A DNA stretch of 64,000 bases from positions 248,001 through 312,000 of the forward strand of contig JALNYW010000001.1 in the NCBI GenBank assembly GCA_023229665.1, written 5' to 3'. The translations under genes were made by a program, and so were the position numbers. The notes below the pieces were generated by a model. The model saw only the letters and a program-made list of their open reading frames with translations, had not been told where the DNA came from and ran no database searches. Source of the stretch: Patescibacteria group bacterium (lineage in GTDB: Bacteria > Patescibacteriota > Patescibacteriia > 2-12-FULL-60-25). Below, one piece after another: positions 25,975-35,125 of the stretch. Every line of letters begins with the position of its first letter. Positions within the stretch are counted from its first letter, which is position 1.

Positions 25975-27156
25975 TTATTCACGGGAATCTTTCTTTGTGG
26001 AATCCACCGCTCCGTAGGTGAGGTCCGAGACATTTCTTCGGAACCAGCGGTCAATGAAGCTCGGTTTTCTTGTCACTTTGCTATCCGGAGTTTTATACGC
26101 TTCGATCTTCGCGATGCCTTCGCCTGAGACCCCTCCGCTCCCGTAGAGGGGTGCGGCGACGAATGTGGGCGGCGTCTCGGGTGGTTTTGGCTCGCCGCCA
26201 AAGGGCGAAGCCGCCGGTTCAAATGACTGACCGCCGTAGCTGCCGCCGGTGCTGTCGCCACCGCCTCCCATGAGCGCGATGATTTCCGGAAGTTTTACGT
26301 ACTGGTCCTGCATGATTTGCGCGGCCTTCTCTTTTAGGATGGCCTCATCCTCCAGGGATTTTGCTTCCGCTTCGAATGCCGCTCGCTTCGGATCGCTTTC
26401 AGGAACCGAATAAGCTTCGAGCAACTTCTCGGCATGGCGAAGCGAAGCGTTCGCGGCCATGTGCTTACCCATCAACACCTGGACATAGGAGCGCTCTACA
26501 TTGGTAAGCTTATTTAAATCCTGGTTCGGGACATTGATATTATTTGGATTTGAGTTGTCGATGGTGAGACCGTGTTCTTTCGCGAAGCCACTCAAAGCAG
26601 CGTATTCCTCTTTCAGCATTTCGGCCGCGACATCGCGCTGTTCTTCCGCATCACGCACGAGCTCAGGGCTGGCATTGGGCACTTCTCCGACTTTTACGGT
26701 CGGCATCACCTTCACTACCTCAACCGGCGCGGCCATCGGAACTTCAACAGGAGCCACCTCGGGAACCTTTACGGCTGCGGGCGGGGCTTCATTCGCCGCT
26801 TCCTGCGTGCCCAAATCTTTCAATAAAGCCTGCTCAGCTTGTTCGAGCTTGGCTTGGGAGGCGGCTTGGGCTTCAGAGAGCGCTTTCATTTCTTCCGGAG
26901 CGGCTTCCATGAGGGCGGCCTGGGTTTCTTCCGGGAATTCCTGCAAAGCCTGCATGCCTTCAGCGGCCGCCTTGGTCATGCCTTTGATCATTTCCTTTAC
27001 GCCGGTCACATCGCCCTTCTCGAGCATGGACTCAAGGCGCGGAACGACCATGCTTTCTACTTTGGCCGGCTTGCCGGCCTCCACGGCCGCTTCCTGTTTT
27101 GGGAGCAATTCCTGGGATGGGTCCTGCAAAGGGGCCGCGGCTGCTTGTGGAGGCAT
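25975..27156 (-). CDS. Hypothetical coiled-coil protein
   Basis: A 393-residue protein, alanine- and glutamate-rich. Helical region about 1-130, a Pro/Val-rich linker (EVAPVEVPMAAPVEVVKV) and a second helical region about 165-300. A Gly/Pro-rich stretch and a basic C-terminus with FIDRWFRRNV follow. No signal or membrane helix. The ATG at 27156 is used; the frame extends only to a TTG four codons upstream. No family recognised. Confidence 0.65.
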   Translation of the reverse strand: MPPQAAAAPLQDPSQELLPKQEAAVEAGKPAKVESMVVPRLESMLEKGDVTGVKEMIKGMTKAAAEGMQALQEFPEETQAALMEAAPEEMKALSEAQAASQAKLEQAEQALLKDLGTQEAANEAPPAAVKVPEVAPVEVPMAAPVEVVKVMPTVKVGEVPNASPELVRDAEEQRDVAAEMLKEEYAALSGFAKEHGLTIDNSNPNNINVPNQDLNKLTNVERSYVQVLMGKHMAANASLRHAEKLLEAYSVPESDPKRAAFEAEAKSLEDEAILKEKAAQIMQDQYVKLPEIIALMGGGGDSTGGSYGGQSFEPAASPFGGEPKPPETPPTFVAAPLYGSGGVSGEGIAKIEAYKTPDSKVTRKPSFIDRWFRRNVSDLTYGAVDSTKKDSRE

Positions 27157-27219
27157 AGTATGGCCCAATGATAGCAGTCTTTTTGACCTTTGCCACCATC
27201 CCTTTTATGCTACGTGGAC

Positions 27220-28728
27220 ATGTCACCCAAGGCCGTCCAGGCAACGATCGACGCTCTCTGTGAGCGTGTTTTGTCTTATGACGTGAATGCCGACTCGAAT
27301 TTGATCCGAAAGGCCTATCAATTCGCGAAAGACGCCCACGAAGGCCAGAAGCGGGCGACGGGTGAGCCGTATATCACACATCCCCTGGCCGCCTCCATGT
27401 ATTTGGCGGAGATGCGCATGCCGGCGCCCATTATTATCGCCGGTTTGCTCCATGACGTTCCGGAAGACACGTCACGCACGCTCGAAGATATTGAAGCGGA
27501 ATTCGGCGAAGACGTTTCCAACATGGTGGCGGGCATCACGAAGCTTGGGAAAATCAAATACCGCGGGATGGAGCGTTACATTGAAAACCTCCGCAAAATG
27601 TTTTTGGCCATGGCCGCCGACGTGCGCGTCGTTTTTATCAAGTTCGCCGACCGCCTGCATAACTTGGAAACGCTCGACGCGATTCCTCCGAAAAAGCAGT
27701 ATCGCATCGCGCTTGAATCGCTCGAAATCTATGCTCCCATCGCCAACCGCCTTGGTATGGGCGAGATGAAGGGACGCTTGGAAGACGCCGCCTTCCGCTA
27801 CGTTCTTCCAAAAGAATACGCCTGGGTGAAAGAAATCGCGGCAAGCGGCCGCGCGGAACGCGAGGAATACTTGGACCGGGTCATGAAAAAGACGGAATCC
27901 GTTTTGGCTGATGCCGGCTTGAAGGATATTGAAGTCCAGGGACGCAGCAAGCATCTCTATTCATTGTATCGCAAGTTGTTGCGTAATGAACGTAATATCG
28001 CCCGCGTGTACGACCTGACCGCCGTTCGCGTCATCGTGGACTCGTTGGCCGATTGTTATGCGGCCCTGGGCATCATCCACGCCGAATGGACGCCGCTCAA
28101 AGGCCGTATCAAAGACTATATCGCCCAGCCAAAACCGAACGGCTATCGTTCTTTGCATACCACGGTCTTTTGCGAGGATGGTGAAATCGTCGAATTCCAG
28201 ATCCGCACGAAGGAAATGCATGCGATGAACGAATACGGTATCGCGGCGCACTGGTCCTATGACGAAGCGGGTAAAGTAAAAGTCGGCGCCAGTTCCAAAT
28301 CCAAGCCGCCGGAGTGGGTACGCGAGCTCGCCGAAATCCAGCGCGAAATGGAAGACAGAAAGACCTACATCAAGTCCCTTGAAGATCTTAAAATCGACGT
28401 CTTTAAGGACCGTATCTTCGTCTTTACGCCCCAGGGCGATGTCATTGACCTTCCGGAAGACAGTACGGCCGTTGACTTCGCGTATGCGATTCACACCGAC
28501 ATCGGCAATACGTGTATCGGCGCAAAAGTGAATGATGAAGTCGCGACCGTGGATCGCGTCCTGAAGAACGGCGACATGGTCGAGATCATGGTGGACAAAT
28601 CACGCAAAGGACCGAATCCGGATTGGGCAGCCTTCGTAAAAACGCGCCACGCAAAATCCAATATCCGTCAAACGGCGAAGTCCAAGATCAGCGACTGGAT
28701 CAAGGGAATGCTTCCGGGAACGAAATAG
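27220..28728 (+). CDS. rel: RelA/SpoT family (p)ppGpp synthetase/hydrolase, C-terminally short
   Basis: A 502-residue protein. The HD hydrolase domain shows THPLAASMYL, GLLHDVPEDT and KFADRLHNLETL. The synthetase domain shows YDLTAVRVIVDS, QPKPNGYRSLHTTVF and VEFQIRTKEMHAMNEYGIAAHW. A TGS domain follows (IFVFTPQGDVIDLPEDSTAVDFAYAIHT). The protein ends after TGS; the helical, zinc-finger and ACT domains of long Rel proteins are absent. Both catalytic motifs look intact, so bifunctional alarmone metabolism is likely. TATGCT lies 8 nt before the ATG. Confidence 0.9.
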   Translation: MSPKAVQATIDALCERVLSYDVNADSNLIRKAYQFAKDAHEGQKRATGEPYITHPLAASMYLAEMRMPAPIIIAGLLHDVPEDTSRTLEDIEAEFGEDVSNMVAGITKLGKIKYRGMERYIENLRKMFLAMAADVRVVFIKFADRLHNLETLDAIPPKKQYRIALESLEIYAPIANRLGMGEMKGRLEDAAFRYVLPKEYAWVKEIAASGRAEREEYLDRVMKKTESVLADAGLKDIEVQGRSKHLYSLYRKLLRNERNIARVYDLTAVRVIVDSLADCYAALGIIHAEWTPLKGRIKDYIAQPKPNGYRSLHTTVFCEDGEIVEFQIRTKEMHAMNEYGIAAHWSYDEAGKVKVGASSKSKPPEWVRELAEIQREMEDRKTYIKSLEDLKIDVFKDRIFVFTPQGDVIDLPEDSTAVDFAYAIHTDIGNTCIGAKVNDEVATVDRVLKNGDMVEIMVDKSRKGPNPDWAAFVKTRHAKSNIRQTAKSKISDWIKGMLPGTK

Positions 28729-28752
28729 CCCCGTCATGCGGGGCTATTTTTA
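28723..28752. terminator. Bidirectional terminator between rel and parB
   Basis: AAATAGCCCCG-TCATG-CGGGGCTATTTTT; it overlaps both gene ends. Confidence 0.85.
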
Positions 28753-29673
28753 TTTGCTATTTGCGAGTTGTTCGATGAGCTTGGTGAGTTCTTCGTCCGA
28801 GTCGAAATGGACTTTGATGTCACCAGAGCCTCGCGAGGATCGCGTGATGGCGACCTTGGTCCGGAGCGCTTCGCGTAATCTTGATTCCGCATCCGTGATA
28901 TTCGCGTCTTTCATTCCCGGGACACGCTTTCGCACCGACACCTGGGTTTCCGTCTGGCGGACCGTGAAATGCCCCGCGAGCATGGCCTGGAACAAATCCA
29001 TGCGTTCTTTGTCCGTCGGAAGCGAGAGCAAGGTACGTGCATTTGAAGAAGAGATCTTGCCTTCGACCAAGGCTTGCTGGATTTCATCCGGTAACTGCAA
29101 TAAGCGGATGATATTCGCGACCTGAGGGCGGCTCTTGCCGATTTTCCGCGCGATATCTTCCTGCGTCATGCTGAATTCATCCGCCAGACGCAAATAGGCA
29201 CGCGCTTCTTCTATCGCGTTCAAATCCGCGCGTTGGACGTTTTCAATGATGGCGAGTTCCAGTTTCTGCAATTCCGTCGCCTCGCGCACCAAAGCCGGAA
29301 TGGATTTCAATCCGGCAATCGTGGAGGCGCGTAAGCGGCGTTCACCGGCAATCAGCTGGTATGTGCCATCGGGTTTGGGTGTGACAATGATCGGCTGCAA
29401 GACGCCATGCTCGCGGATGCTCGAAATGAGGTCTTCCAACTCCGCATGGTCAAAATGGACGCGCGGCTGGTGCGGATTGCGCTCAATCGACGCGATCGGA
29501 ATTTCAAGAACACGTTGGCCGATGGGCTGGCTCTCGCGTTGCTGGGTGGGCGCGTATGAAGGCATTTGGCCCATGTCGCGCGGCGCATCCGGCTCAGACG
29601 ACGATGAAGCCGGCTTGGGCGGAATAATCGCGCCCAATCCCCTGCCCAGCCCGGATTGTCTTTGAAGGATCAT
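28750..29673 (-). CDS. parB: Chromosome partitioning protein ParB
   Basis: A 307-residue protein: LGRGLGAIIPP start, ParB CTP-binding motifs IPIASIERNPHQPR and LIAGERRLRAS, and a central HTH (MTQEDIARKIGKSRPQVANIIRLL). A C-terminal dimer region follows. It binds parS sites and works with the adjacent ParA. I found no exact parS in this window. Confidence 0.95.
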   Translation of the reverse strand: MILQRQSGLGRGLGAIIPPKPASSSSEPDAPRDMGQMPSYAPTQQRESQPIGQRVLEIPIASIERNPHQPRVHFDHAELEDLISSIREHGVLQPIIVTPKPDGTYQLIAGERRLRASTIAGLKSIPALVREATELQKLELAIIENVQRADLNAIEEARAYLRLADEFSMTQEDIARKIGKSRPQVANIIRLLQLPDEIQQALVEGKISSSNARTLLSLPTDKERMDLFQAMLAGHFTVRQTETQVSVRKRVPGMKDANITDAESRLREALRTKVAITRSSRGSGDIKVHFDSDEELTKLIEQLANSK

Positions 29674-29685
29674 AGTCGTGTGGGT

Positions 29686-30474
29686 TTAGACGTTACGGAT
29701 GGCATAACCGCCGGTCTCGCGTTCCAGAATCTCTTGGGCGAGGTATTCATACGCCTTGGCGCCTTTCGAATACTTGTCAAAATGCGCGATCGATCGGCCG
29801 AAAGACGGCGCTTCCGCCAAGCGTACATTGCGCGGAATGATCGCTTTAAAAATATTGTTCGGAAAATACTTGTAGAGCTCCTGCACCACGTCGTCTGACA
29901 AGCGTGTGGTCGGATTATACATGGTGATGACGGCTCCGAGTACGTCGATTTCCGGGCGGATATTTTCTTTCACGAGATTTACCGTCTCGAGCAACTGTCC
30001 CAACCCTTCCAACGCGTAATATTCCGCCTGGACCGGGATCAGGATTTCATCCGCCCCTACGATTCCGTTCAGCGTGATCATGCCGAGTGTCGGCGGACAA
30101 TCAATTAAAATAAAATCGTAATCGTTCCGGATTTCCAACAGCGCCTCGCGCAATTTGAATTCGCGGCGCTCCATCCCGACCAACTCGACGTTCAAACCGG
30201 CAAGCGCGGTCGTGGCGGGAGCGATATGCAGCCCCTGGTGCGCCGTCGGTTGGACGACGGCCTTCATCGGTACTTGTCCGAGAATGGCTTCATACACGCC
30301 TCCGTTCAGGCTGCGATGGTCGATGCCGATTCCGGATGTCGCGTTCGCTTGCGGATCCAAATCGATAATAAGAACGAACTTCCCCATTTCAGCCAGATAA
30401 GCCCCAAGGTTGATGGCCGTGGTCGTCTTCCCTACTCCGCCTTTTTGGTTGACGATCGAAATAATGCGGGCCAT
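29686..30474 (-). CDS. parA: Chromosome partitioning ATPase ParA (Soj)
   Basis: A 262-residue protein: deviant Walker A KGGVGKTTTAINLGAYLAE at the N-terminus, IDLDPQANATSGIG, DYDFILIDCPPTLGMITLN and VQAEYYALEGLGQL. It segregates chromosomes with ParB (12 nt downstream). Confidence 0.95.
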   Translation of the reverse strand: MARIISIVNQKGGVGKTTTAINLGAYLAEMGKFVLIIDLDPQANATSGIGIDHRSLNGGVYEAILGQVPMKAVVQPTAHQGLHIAPATTALAGLNVELVGMERREFKLREALLEIRNDYDFILIDCPPTLGMITLNGIVGADEILIPVQAEYYALEGLGQLLETVNLVKENIRPEIDVLGAVITMYNPTTRLSDDVVQELYKYFPNNIFKAIIPRNVRLAEAPSFGRSIAHFDKYSKGAKAYEYLAQEILERETGGYAIRNV

Positions 30475-30514
30475 AGCACGATACGCCGAATCTTACGGTT
30501 GTTCCTTTACGTCG

Positions 30515-32212
30515 TCAACGGGTTTGCGCAAGCGGAACCTTGGCTGAAATAAGCCTTGTTTCGAGGTGCTTCACATGCTTCTCGCGCTCGCGCCCGATGC
30601 GTTCAGAATCCAAGCCATATTTGTCGATAAGAAGCGAGGCGTAGTTCCCTCCCAAATAATGCGGAAGGATGACGTAGTCAGCTCCGTCGGCATACAAGAC
30701 CATGGCCTCTTCGGCCGATTGGGCGGCGGACATGAATACCGCTTGCTTGTTTTTCTTACGGAGCTTTGAAAGAAGGAAGAGGTTGGTTTCAAGATCCGGA
30801 ATGGTGCTGACCATCAAATTTGTTTTCGTGAGATCGAATTCGTCCAAAAGTTCGTTATCAGCCGCATCGCCGTACATGCATGGGACATATCGCGACTGCA
30901 AAGACTTGATCACGTTCGGATCGAAGTCCACGACCAAAAAGGGCCGCCCCCTACGTTCAAACAGTTCCAGAAAGTCGTGCCCAAGACGGTGAAAGCCAAA
31001 GAGGATCGCTTCCGGATCACGCTTCACCCTTTTCTCGCCGCGAGTCGTCGCCCGCTCAAATAAGCCGAGGGGCCGTTTCAGGAGTTTGAAGAGCGGCTCC
31101 GAGGCGTTCATGAGCAAGCTTGAACCGGTGAAAGTGATCAGGCCGACCACGGTGACGAGGGTCACCACCTCGGAGATGACGTGGCCGAACGAATGCGCAA
31201 GGAGAATAAGGACCAATGAAAATTCGCTGATTTGCGCGAGAGCAATGCCGGTAAAAAGCGAGGTTTTTCGTCGATAGCCGAGAGCGCCGAGTATGGCCAT
31301 GATGATGATCGGATTTCCGATGAGGACGAACAACGAGAATACGAGAATCGGTAGGCCGAGCGAACCGACATTCCCGAAAGAAAGCTCGGCCCCGAGGATG
31401 ACGAAGAACATCACCAAGAAGAAATCGCGCAACAGCTTCATCTTCGCTGTGATTTCGTGATGGTACGGAGAAGTCGCGAGCGCGACGCCTGCCGCCAACG
31501 CTCCTACTTCGATGGAGAAGCCTAAATAGGCGAAGAGCGACGCAATGCCCATGCCCCAAGCCACGGAAAAGAGCAGAAGGAATTCCTGGGACTTCGCAAA
31601 GATGGGCGTGAGCCTTGGGAGGACAAAACGAGCGACAAACCAAAGCCCCGCCCCGAGCGCGAATAACTTGATGAGAATTTCAAGGAAGTGCAACGGGTTC
31701 ACGCCTTGGCCTGAAGATGAGACAAGAACCAGCGTGATCGTGGCCACCAGGTCTTGGACCAATAAAATACCAATCGCCAAACGTCCATACAGTTTACCGA
31801 GATCGCGTTTGTCCTGGAGGATTTTCAGCACGATGATGGTGCTGCTGAACGTGAGCGCGAGCGCGATGTAGAGCGCCGGAAGCCACCCATAACCAAAACC
31901 AAGGGCGATGAGGAAACCGATCAGGCACGTGAAAACAATTTGGCCCACTCCTACGGCCACGGAAACCTTTCCAATATCCCGAACGGCCGCCGGGTTCAAG
32001 CTCAAGCCAACGATGAAAAGCAGGGCCGTGATCCCGAGCTTGGAAAAAACGGCGAGATCATCCGGATGCGCAAAGACATTGAATAACAGCGGTCCGGCCA
32101 ACATGCCGGTCAGAATATGTCCGAGCAAAAGAGGCAGCCTGAGCTTTTGCATCACGATCGCGATGACGGTTGCGACCGCCAGCACCGCACTTAGTTCGAT
32201 GAAAATATCCAT
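30515..32212 (-). CDS. Monovalent cation:proton antiporter, CPA2/KefB type with TrkA-N domain
   Basis: A 565-residue protein: about 12-13 membrane helices in residues 1-385 (GHILTGMLAGPLLFNVF, SIEVGALAAGVALA, ALAQISEFSLVLILLA), then a cytoplasmic TrkA-N/RCK domain (AILFGFHRLGHDFLELF, FLVVDFDPNVI, MYGDAADNELLDEF). The family exchanges K+ or Na+ for H+. TATACT lies 22 nt before the ATG. Confidence 0.9.
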   Translation of the reverse strand: MDIFIELSAVLAVATVIAIVMQKLRLPLLLGHILTGMLAGPLLFNVFAHPDDLAVFSKLGITALLFIVGLSLNPAAVRDIGKVSVAVGVGQIVFTCLIGFLIALGFGYGWLPALYIALALTFSSTIIVLKILQDKRDLGKLYGRLAIGILLVQDLVATITLVLVSSSGQGVNPLHFLEILIKLFALGAGLWFVARFVLPRLTPIFAKSQEFLLLFSVAWGMGIASLFAYLGFSIEVGALAAGVALATSPYHHEITAKMKLLRDFFLVMFFVILGAELSFGNVGSLGLPILVFSLFVLIGNPIIIMAILGALGYRRKTSLFTGIALAQISEFSLVLILLAHSFGHVISEVVTLVTVVGLITFTGSSLLMNASEPLFKLLKRPLGLFERATTRGEKRVKRDPEAILFGFHRLGHDFLELFERRGRPFLVVDFDPNVIKSLQSRYVPCMYGDAADNELLDEFDLTKTNLMVSTIPDLETNLFLLSKLRKKNKQAVFMSAAQSAEEAMVLYADGADYVILPHYLGGNYASLLIDKYGLDSERIGREREKHVKHLETRLISAKVPLAQTR

Positions 32213-32243
32213 TTTGTTTTTGAACGTTTACGACAGTATACCA

Positions 32244-32266
32244 AAATCCCGCCGGTGGGCGGGATT
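32244..32266 (-). terminator. Terminator after tRNA-fMet
   Basis: AAATCCCGCC-GGT-GGGCGGGATTT, directly 3' of the tRNA on the minus strand. Confidence 0.75.
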
Positions 32267-32271
32267 TCAGT

Positions 32272-32346
32272 TGGTTGCGGGGGTCGGATTTGAACCGACG
32301 ACCTCCGGGTTATGGGCCCGGCGAGCTGCCTCTGCTCTACCCCGCG
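32272..32346 (-). tRNA. Initiator tRNA-fMet (CAT)
   Basis: The anticodon arm CCGGG-CCCATAA-CCCGG carries the three G-C pairs of initiators. The acceptor stem CGCGGGG/CCCCGCA has the C1:A72 mismatch diagnostic of bacterial initiator tRNA. CCA is encoded. The D-loop is rather short, giving 75 nt. Confidence 0.95.
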
Positions 32347-32424
32347 TCGATTTGTGGGCTGAATATACGTGTCTCTTGCCTGATTGTCAAGGTTCGGCTA
32401 CTCTTTTGCCTGCCATCGGATAAC

Positions 32425-32511
32425 GCCGCGGTGGCGGAATTGGTAGACGCACGGGACTCAAAATCCCGCGATCGAAAGGTCATGAGAGTTCGATTCTCTC
32501 CCGCGGCACCA
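32425..32511 (+). tRNA. tRNA-Leu (CAA)
   Basis: Acceptor GCCGCGG/CCGCGGC, anticodon arm CGGGA-CTCAAAA-TCCCG (anticodon CAA), long variable arm, T-loop AGTTCGATTCT, encoded CCA. Confidence 0.95.
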
Positions 32512-32513
32512 CC

Positions 32514-32542
32514 AAAAACCCCGACAATCCGTCGGGGTTTTT
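32514..32542. terminator. Terminator between tRNA-Leu and the gene at 32545
   Basis: AAAAACCCCGAC-AATCC-GTCGGGGTTTTT; serves both converging transcripts. Confidence 0.85.
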
Positions 32543-32544
32543 GT

Positions 32545-33009
32545 TTAGACAATCAAGTTGAGAAGCGCCGCCAGGAACATGACTTGCATGGCGAATCCGG
32601 AGGCTAATGTCATGTCTTTCTTTTCGCTGATGAGATTGTGGAAAAAGAAATGCAAACGATGGAACCAGCCCAACCCTCGGACGCGCCAGACTTCATACAC
32701 GGCGACCAAAAGATCCGGCAAAATGCCTCCGGCAATACCCAGGCTGACCGTCAAACGGTTCGTCGCCAAGTCGGCGTTGAACAAGAACAGGATGAAATAA
32801 ATGGCGACGGCCGCGTCGATAATCACGTACGCCAACGCCTTCTTTACCCCGCGGCCGGATACGTAATCTTTGTACTGCTTGGTATCGCCGTGCGGGATGA
32901 TATCGCTTAAAAAATGCGAAGCAACGCCTAAGGTAAAGGCGACGAGATGTTGGCCGGGAATCTGCTGAGCAATTAGCGCCCCAATGGCCGCGTGGGTCGT
33001 GAGGAACAT
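32545..33009 (-). CDS. Membrane protein, metal-dependent hydrolase-like
   Basis: A 154-residue protein with about four hydrophobic segments. The His/Asp motifs TTHAAIGALIA, SHFLSDIIPHGD and WFHRLHFFFHN are arranged as in small membrane-bound metal-dependent hydrolases. The enzymatic activity is unproven; the assignment rests on these motifs only. Confidence 0.55.
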   Translation of the reverse strand: MFLTTHAAIGALIAQQIPGQHLVAFTLGVASHFLSDIIPHGDTKQYKDYVSGRGVKKALAYVIIDAAVAIYFILFLFNADLATNRLTVSLGIAGGILPDLLVAVYEVWRVRGLGWFHRLHFFFHNLISEKKDMTLASGFAMQVMFLAALLNLIV

Positions 33010-33036
33010 GACGGGGATATTCTAGCACAAATACGA

Positions 33037-33061
33037 AAAAACGCACGTTTCCGTGCGTTTT
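33037..33061 (-). terminator. Terminator after tRNA-Met
   Basis: AAAACGCACG-TTTC-CGTGCGTTTT, just 3' of the tRNA on the minus strand. Confidence 0.8.
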
Positions 33062-33066
33062 CTCTA

Positions 33067-33143
33067 TGGTAGCGGGGGGCGGAATCGAACCGCCGACCTC
33101 GGGCTTATGAGTCCCACGCTCTAACCAGCTGAGCTACCCCGCC
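33067..33143 (-). tRNA. tRNA-Met (CAT), probably elongator
   Basis: Acceptor GGCGGGG/CCCCGCT with G1:U72, anticodon arm TGGGA-CTCATAA-GCCCG (CAT), T-loop GTTCGATTC, encoded CCA. It lacks initiator features. A lysidine-modified tRNA-Ile(CAT) cannot be excluded from sequence alone. An A31-G39 mismatch closes the anticodon loop. Confidence 0.85.
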
Positions 33144-33198
33144 ATGCACCGTACGGTACATGGCGCCGCCACATACCGGGTATTTAGCAGGCCAAAGG

Positions 33199-34197
33199 CT
33201 ACCAATCTTCGGCGATTTTGGCAAGGATAATGCGGGCCGTTTTCTCCCAGCTGAATTTTTGGGCCTGAAGCCTGCCCCCGGCGACCAAGCCTGCCCTCAG
33301 TTGTTCGTGTCCCAGAAGGTCCGAAATCGCCTTTATCCAGCCCTGGCGGTTCTGAGGATCCAAGAGAAGTCCTGAGCCGCCTACCACTTCGGGAATCGCG
33401 CCTTGGTTGGATGCGATGACGGGCGTGCCCAGGGCCATAGCTTCCAAAGCCATCCGTCCAAAACCCTCGTACAGGGAAGGCATTAGCAAAACGCTCGCAC
33501 CCGCATACAGACGATCCCGCTCCTCATCCGAAGGCGCATCTATGCGTATCAACCAATCCCGTTTTGGAATAGATACATTCCCCCAACCCATTTTGCCCGC
33601 TATCACCAGCTTCAGATCGCGATTCGTCGCCGCTCTCACCTCCTCCCACAAATTGATAATGAATGGGATATTCTTTCTCGGCTCAATAGTGCCTACGATG
33701 AGTGCATACTCTCCATATTTTGCTTCCGGTTCGGCTTGAGTTGTTTTGATGCCTTGATACGTTACGGTGACCCGATCCGAATGGATGCGCGCCACTTCGA
33801 CCAGCGTGTCCTTCGTATCTTCACTCACGGCAAACACATGCTTCGCCTTACGGATGCCTCGCAAGAATAGATTGGTGGTAATGAGGCGCTTGAATTTCGA
33901 CTGCGGAAACCACTCAGGATGTTTGAAGATCGCGACATCATGTGCCCACGGGTAAAACGGAACGGGCATGAATGGCGGCACGGCTCCGGACGCGCAAAAT
34001 AATGCATCCATCCTTTTTTGCTTGATGAAACGCGCCAGTTGCCACGATCGCATCCGGCCGCGGATCGGAATGCATTCAATCCCCCATTCCGAACCCATTC
34101 TTTCCATGGTCTCCGCCAGCTCAAGCGAGGCATGGCTAACTCCGGCCCCCGGCGAGCCATCCGTGGGAACATGCCGTAAATCAATTCCGAGCCGCAT
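33199..34197 (-). CDS. Glycosyltransferase family 4-like protein
   Basis: A 332-residue GT-B enzyme: N-terminal MRLGIDLRHVP and PGAGVSHASLEL, HVFAVSEDTKDTLVEVA, nucleotide-sugar site LIVGTIEPRKNI, VIAGKMGW and SLYEGFGRMALEAMALGTPVIASN. Likely acts in surface polysaccharide synthesis. ATG 34197 opens the conserved domain and overlaps dacA by 17 nt, last in the aspS-scpAB-dacA run. Confidence 0.85.
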   Translation of the reverse strand: MRLGIDLRHVPTDGSPGAGVSHASLELAETMERMGSEWGIECIPIRGRMRSWQLARFIKQKRMDALFCASGAVPPFMPVPFYPWAHDVAIFKHPEWFPQSKFKRLITTNLFLRGIRKAKHVFAVSEDTKDTLVEVARIHSDRVTVTYQGIKTTQAEPEAKYGEYALIVGTIEPRKNIPFIINLWEEVRAATNRDLKLVIAGKMGWGNVSIPKRDWLIRIDAPSDEERDRLYAGASVLLMPSLYEGFGRMALEAMALGTPVIASNQGAIPEVVGGSGLLLDPQNRQGWIKAISDLLGHEQLRAGLVAGGRLQAQKFSWEKTARIILAKIAEDW

Positions 34198-35125
34198 TGG
34201 GTGTGATCGAAACCTGCGCGCGACCGGGCCACTCAAAGGTATCGAATGCCCAATAGGTTAAAGCCTTCACGTCTTGGAAGCGCCCAAAGTGCGTTTCACC
34301 CCCCAAGAGCACGACGATGACCTTCTGTCCGTCTTTACCCTGGGTCATGAGCGCGTAGCAGTAGCCGGCCTCCGGTAAAGTTCCCGTCTTTGCCGCAAGA
34401 ACCTTAAACGAACCCTTATTGAGGTCCGAAGCAAGCAAAAGATTGGTCGTGTTGATTTGGTACGGCTTTTTGACCCCATGAAGGGTCACGGAAGCGCGCT
34501 TCATGGCTTGGGTCGCTTCCGGATAGGCGGAGGCATATTTCAAAGCGAGCGCGACCTCGCGCGCGGTTCCTACGTTCCGCGAATCTTCACCGGAAGGATC
34601 GGCGAAGTGCATACGCTTGAGTCCCAGCGCCTGCGCCTTTTCGTTCATTTTCTTCATGAAGTCCTCGGTTCCAAGCGTGATGCGCGCCAGAGAGTTCGCG
34701 GACTCATTCACTGATCCGATCAGCATCGCGTCAAATACCTCCTGTGTGGTGAAACGCTCTTTTGTCGGCAAGATGGTCCTGCCCAATACCGGATCATCCG
34801 AAGGTTGGATCTCCACGGCTTTGGAAAAATCCGGCTTTTGATCCAAAAAAGTCATCGCGGTCAATAACTTGCTGAGACTGGCAATGGGCACGACCGCATC
34901 TGCGTTTTTTTCAAATAAAACCGCTCCAGAATCCGCATCCATGACGATCGCCGATGTGGCGGCGATATCAATGCCCAGAGAACCCTCTTTACGTTTGACC
35001 GGCGCGGTTGAAATGGCCGGACGCGCCATGGGCAACTTGTTCCATGCCGCCGACAGAGTCGCCGGTTGCTGCATGGTGCGCAAAGTAAACGCACTCAAAA
35101 CGACCAAGAGCGCGTCGGCCGTCAT
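34181..35125 (-). CDS. dacA: D-alanyl-D-alanine carboxypeptidase (S11 family)
   Basis: A 314-residue penicillin-binding protein with SxxK (SLSK, about 83-86), SxN (GSVNESANSLAR) and KTG (AAKTGTLPEAGYCY). It trims the terminal D-Ala of peptidoglycan stem peptides. The N-terminus (LLVVLSAFTL) may be an anchor or signal. It overlaps scpB by 4 nt (translational coupling). Confidence 0.9.
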   Translation of the reverse strand: MTADALLVVLSAFTLRTMQQPATLSAAWNKLPMARPAISTAPVKRKEGSLGIDIAATSAIVMDADSGAVLFEKNADAVVPIASLSKLLTAMTFLDQKPDFSKAVEIQPSDDPVLGRTILPTKERFTTQEVFDAMLIGSVNESANSLARITLGTEDFMKKMNEKAQALGLKRMHFADPSGEDSRNVGTAREVALALKYASAYPEATQAMKRASVTLHGVKKPYQINTTNLLLASDLNKGSFKVLAAKTGTLPEAGYCYALMTQGKDGQKVIVVLLGGETHFGRFQDVKALTYWAFDTFEWPGRAQVSITPNAARN

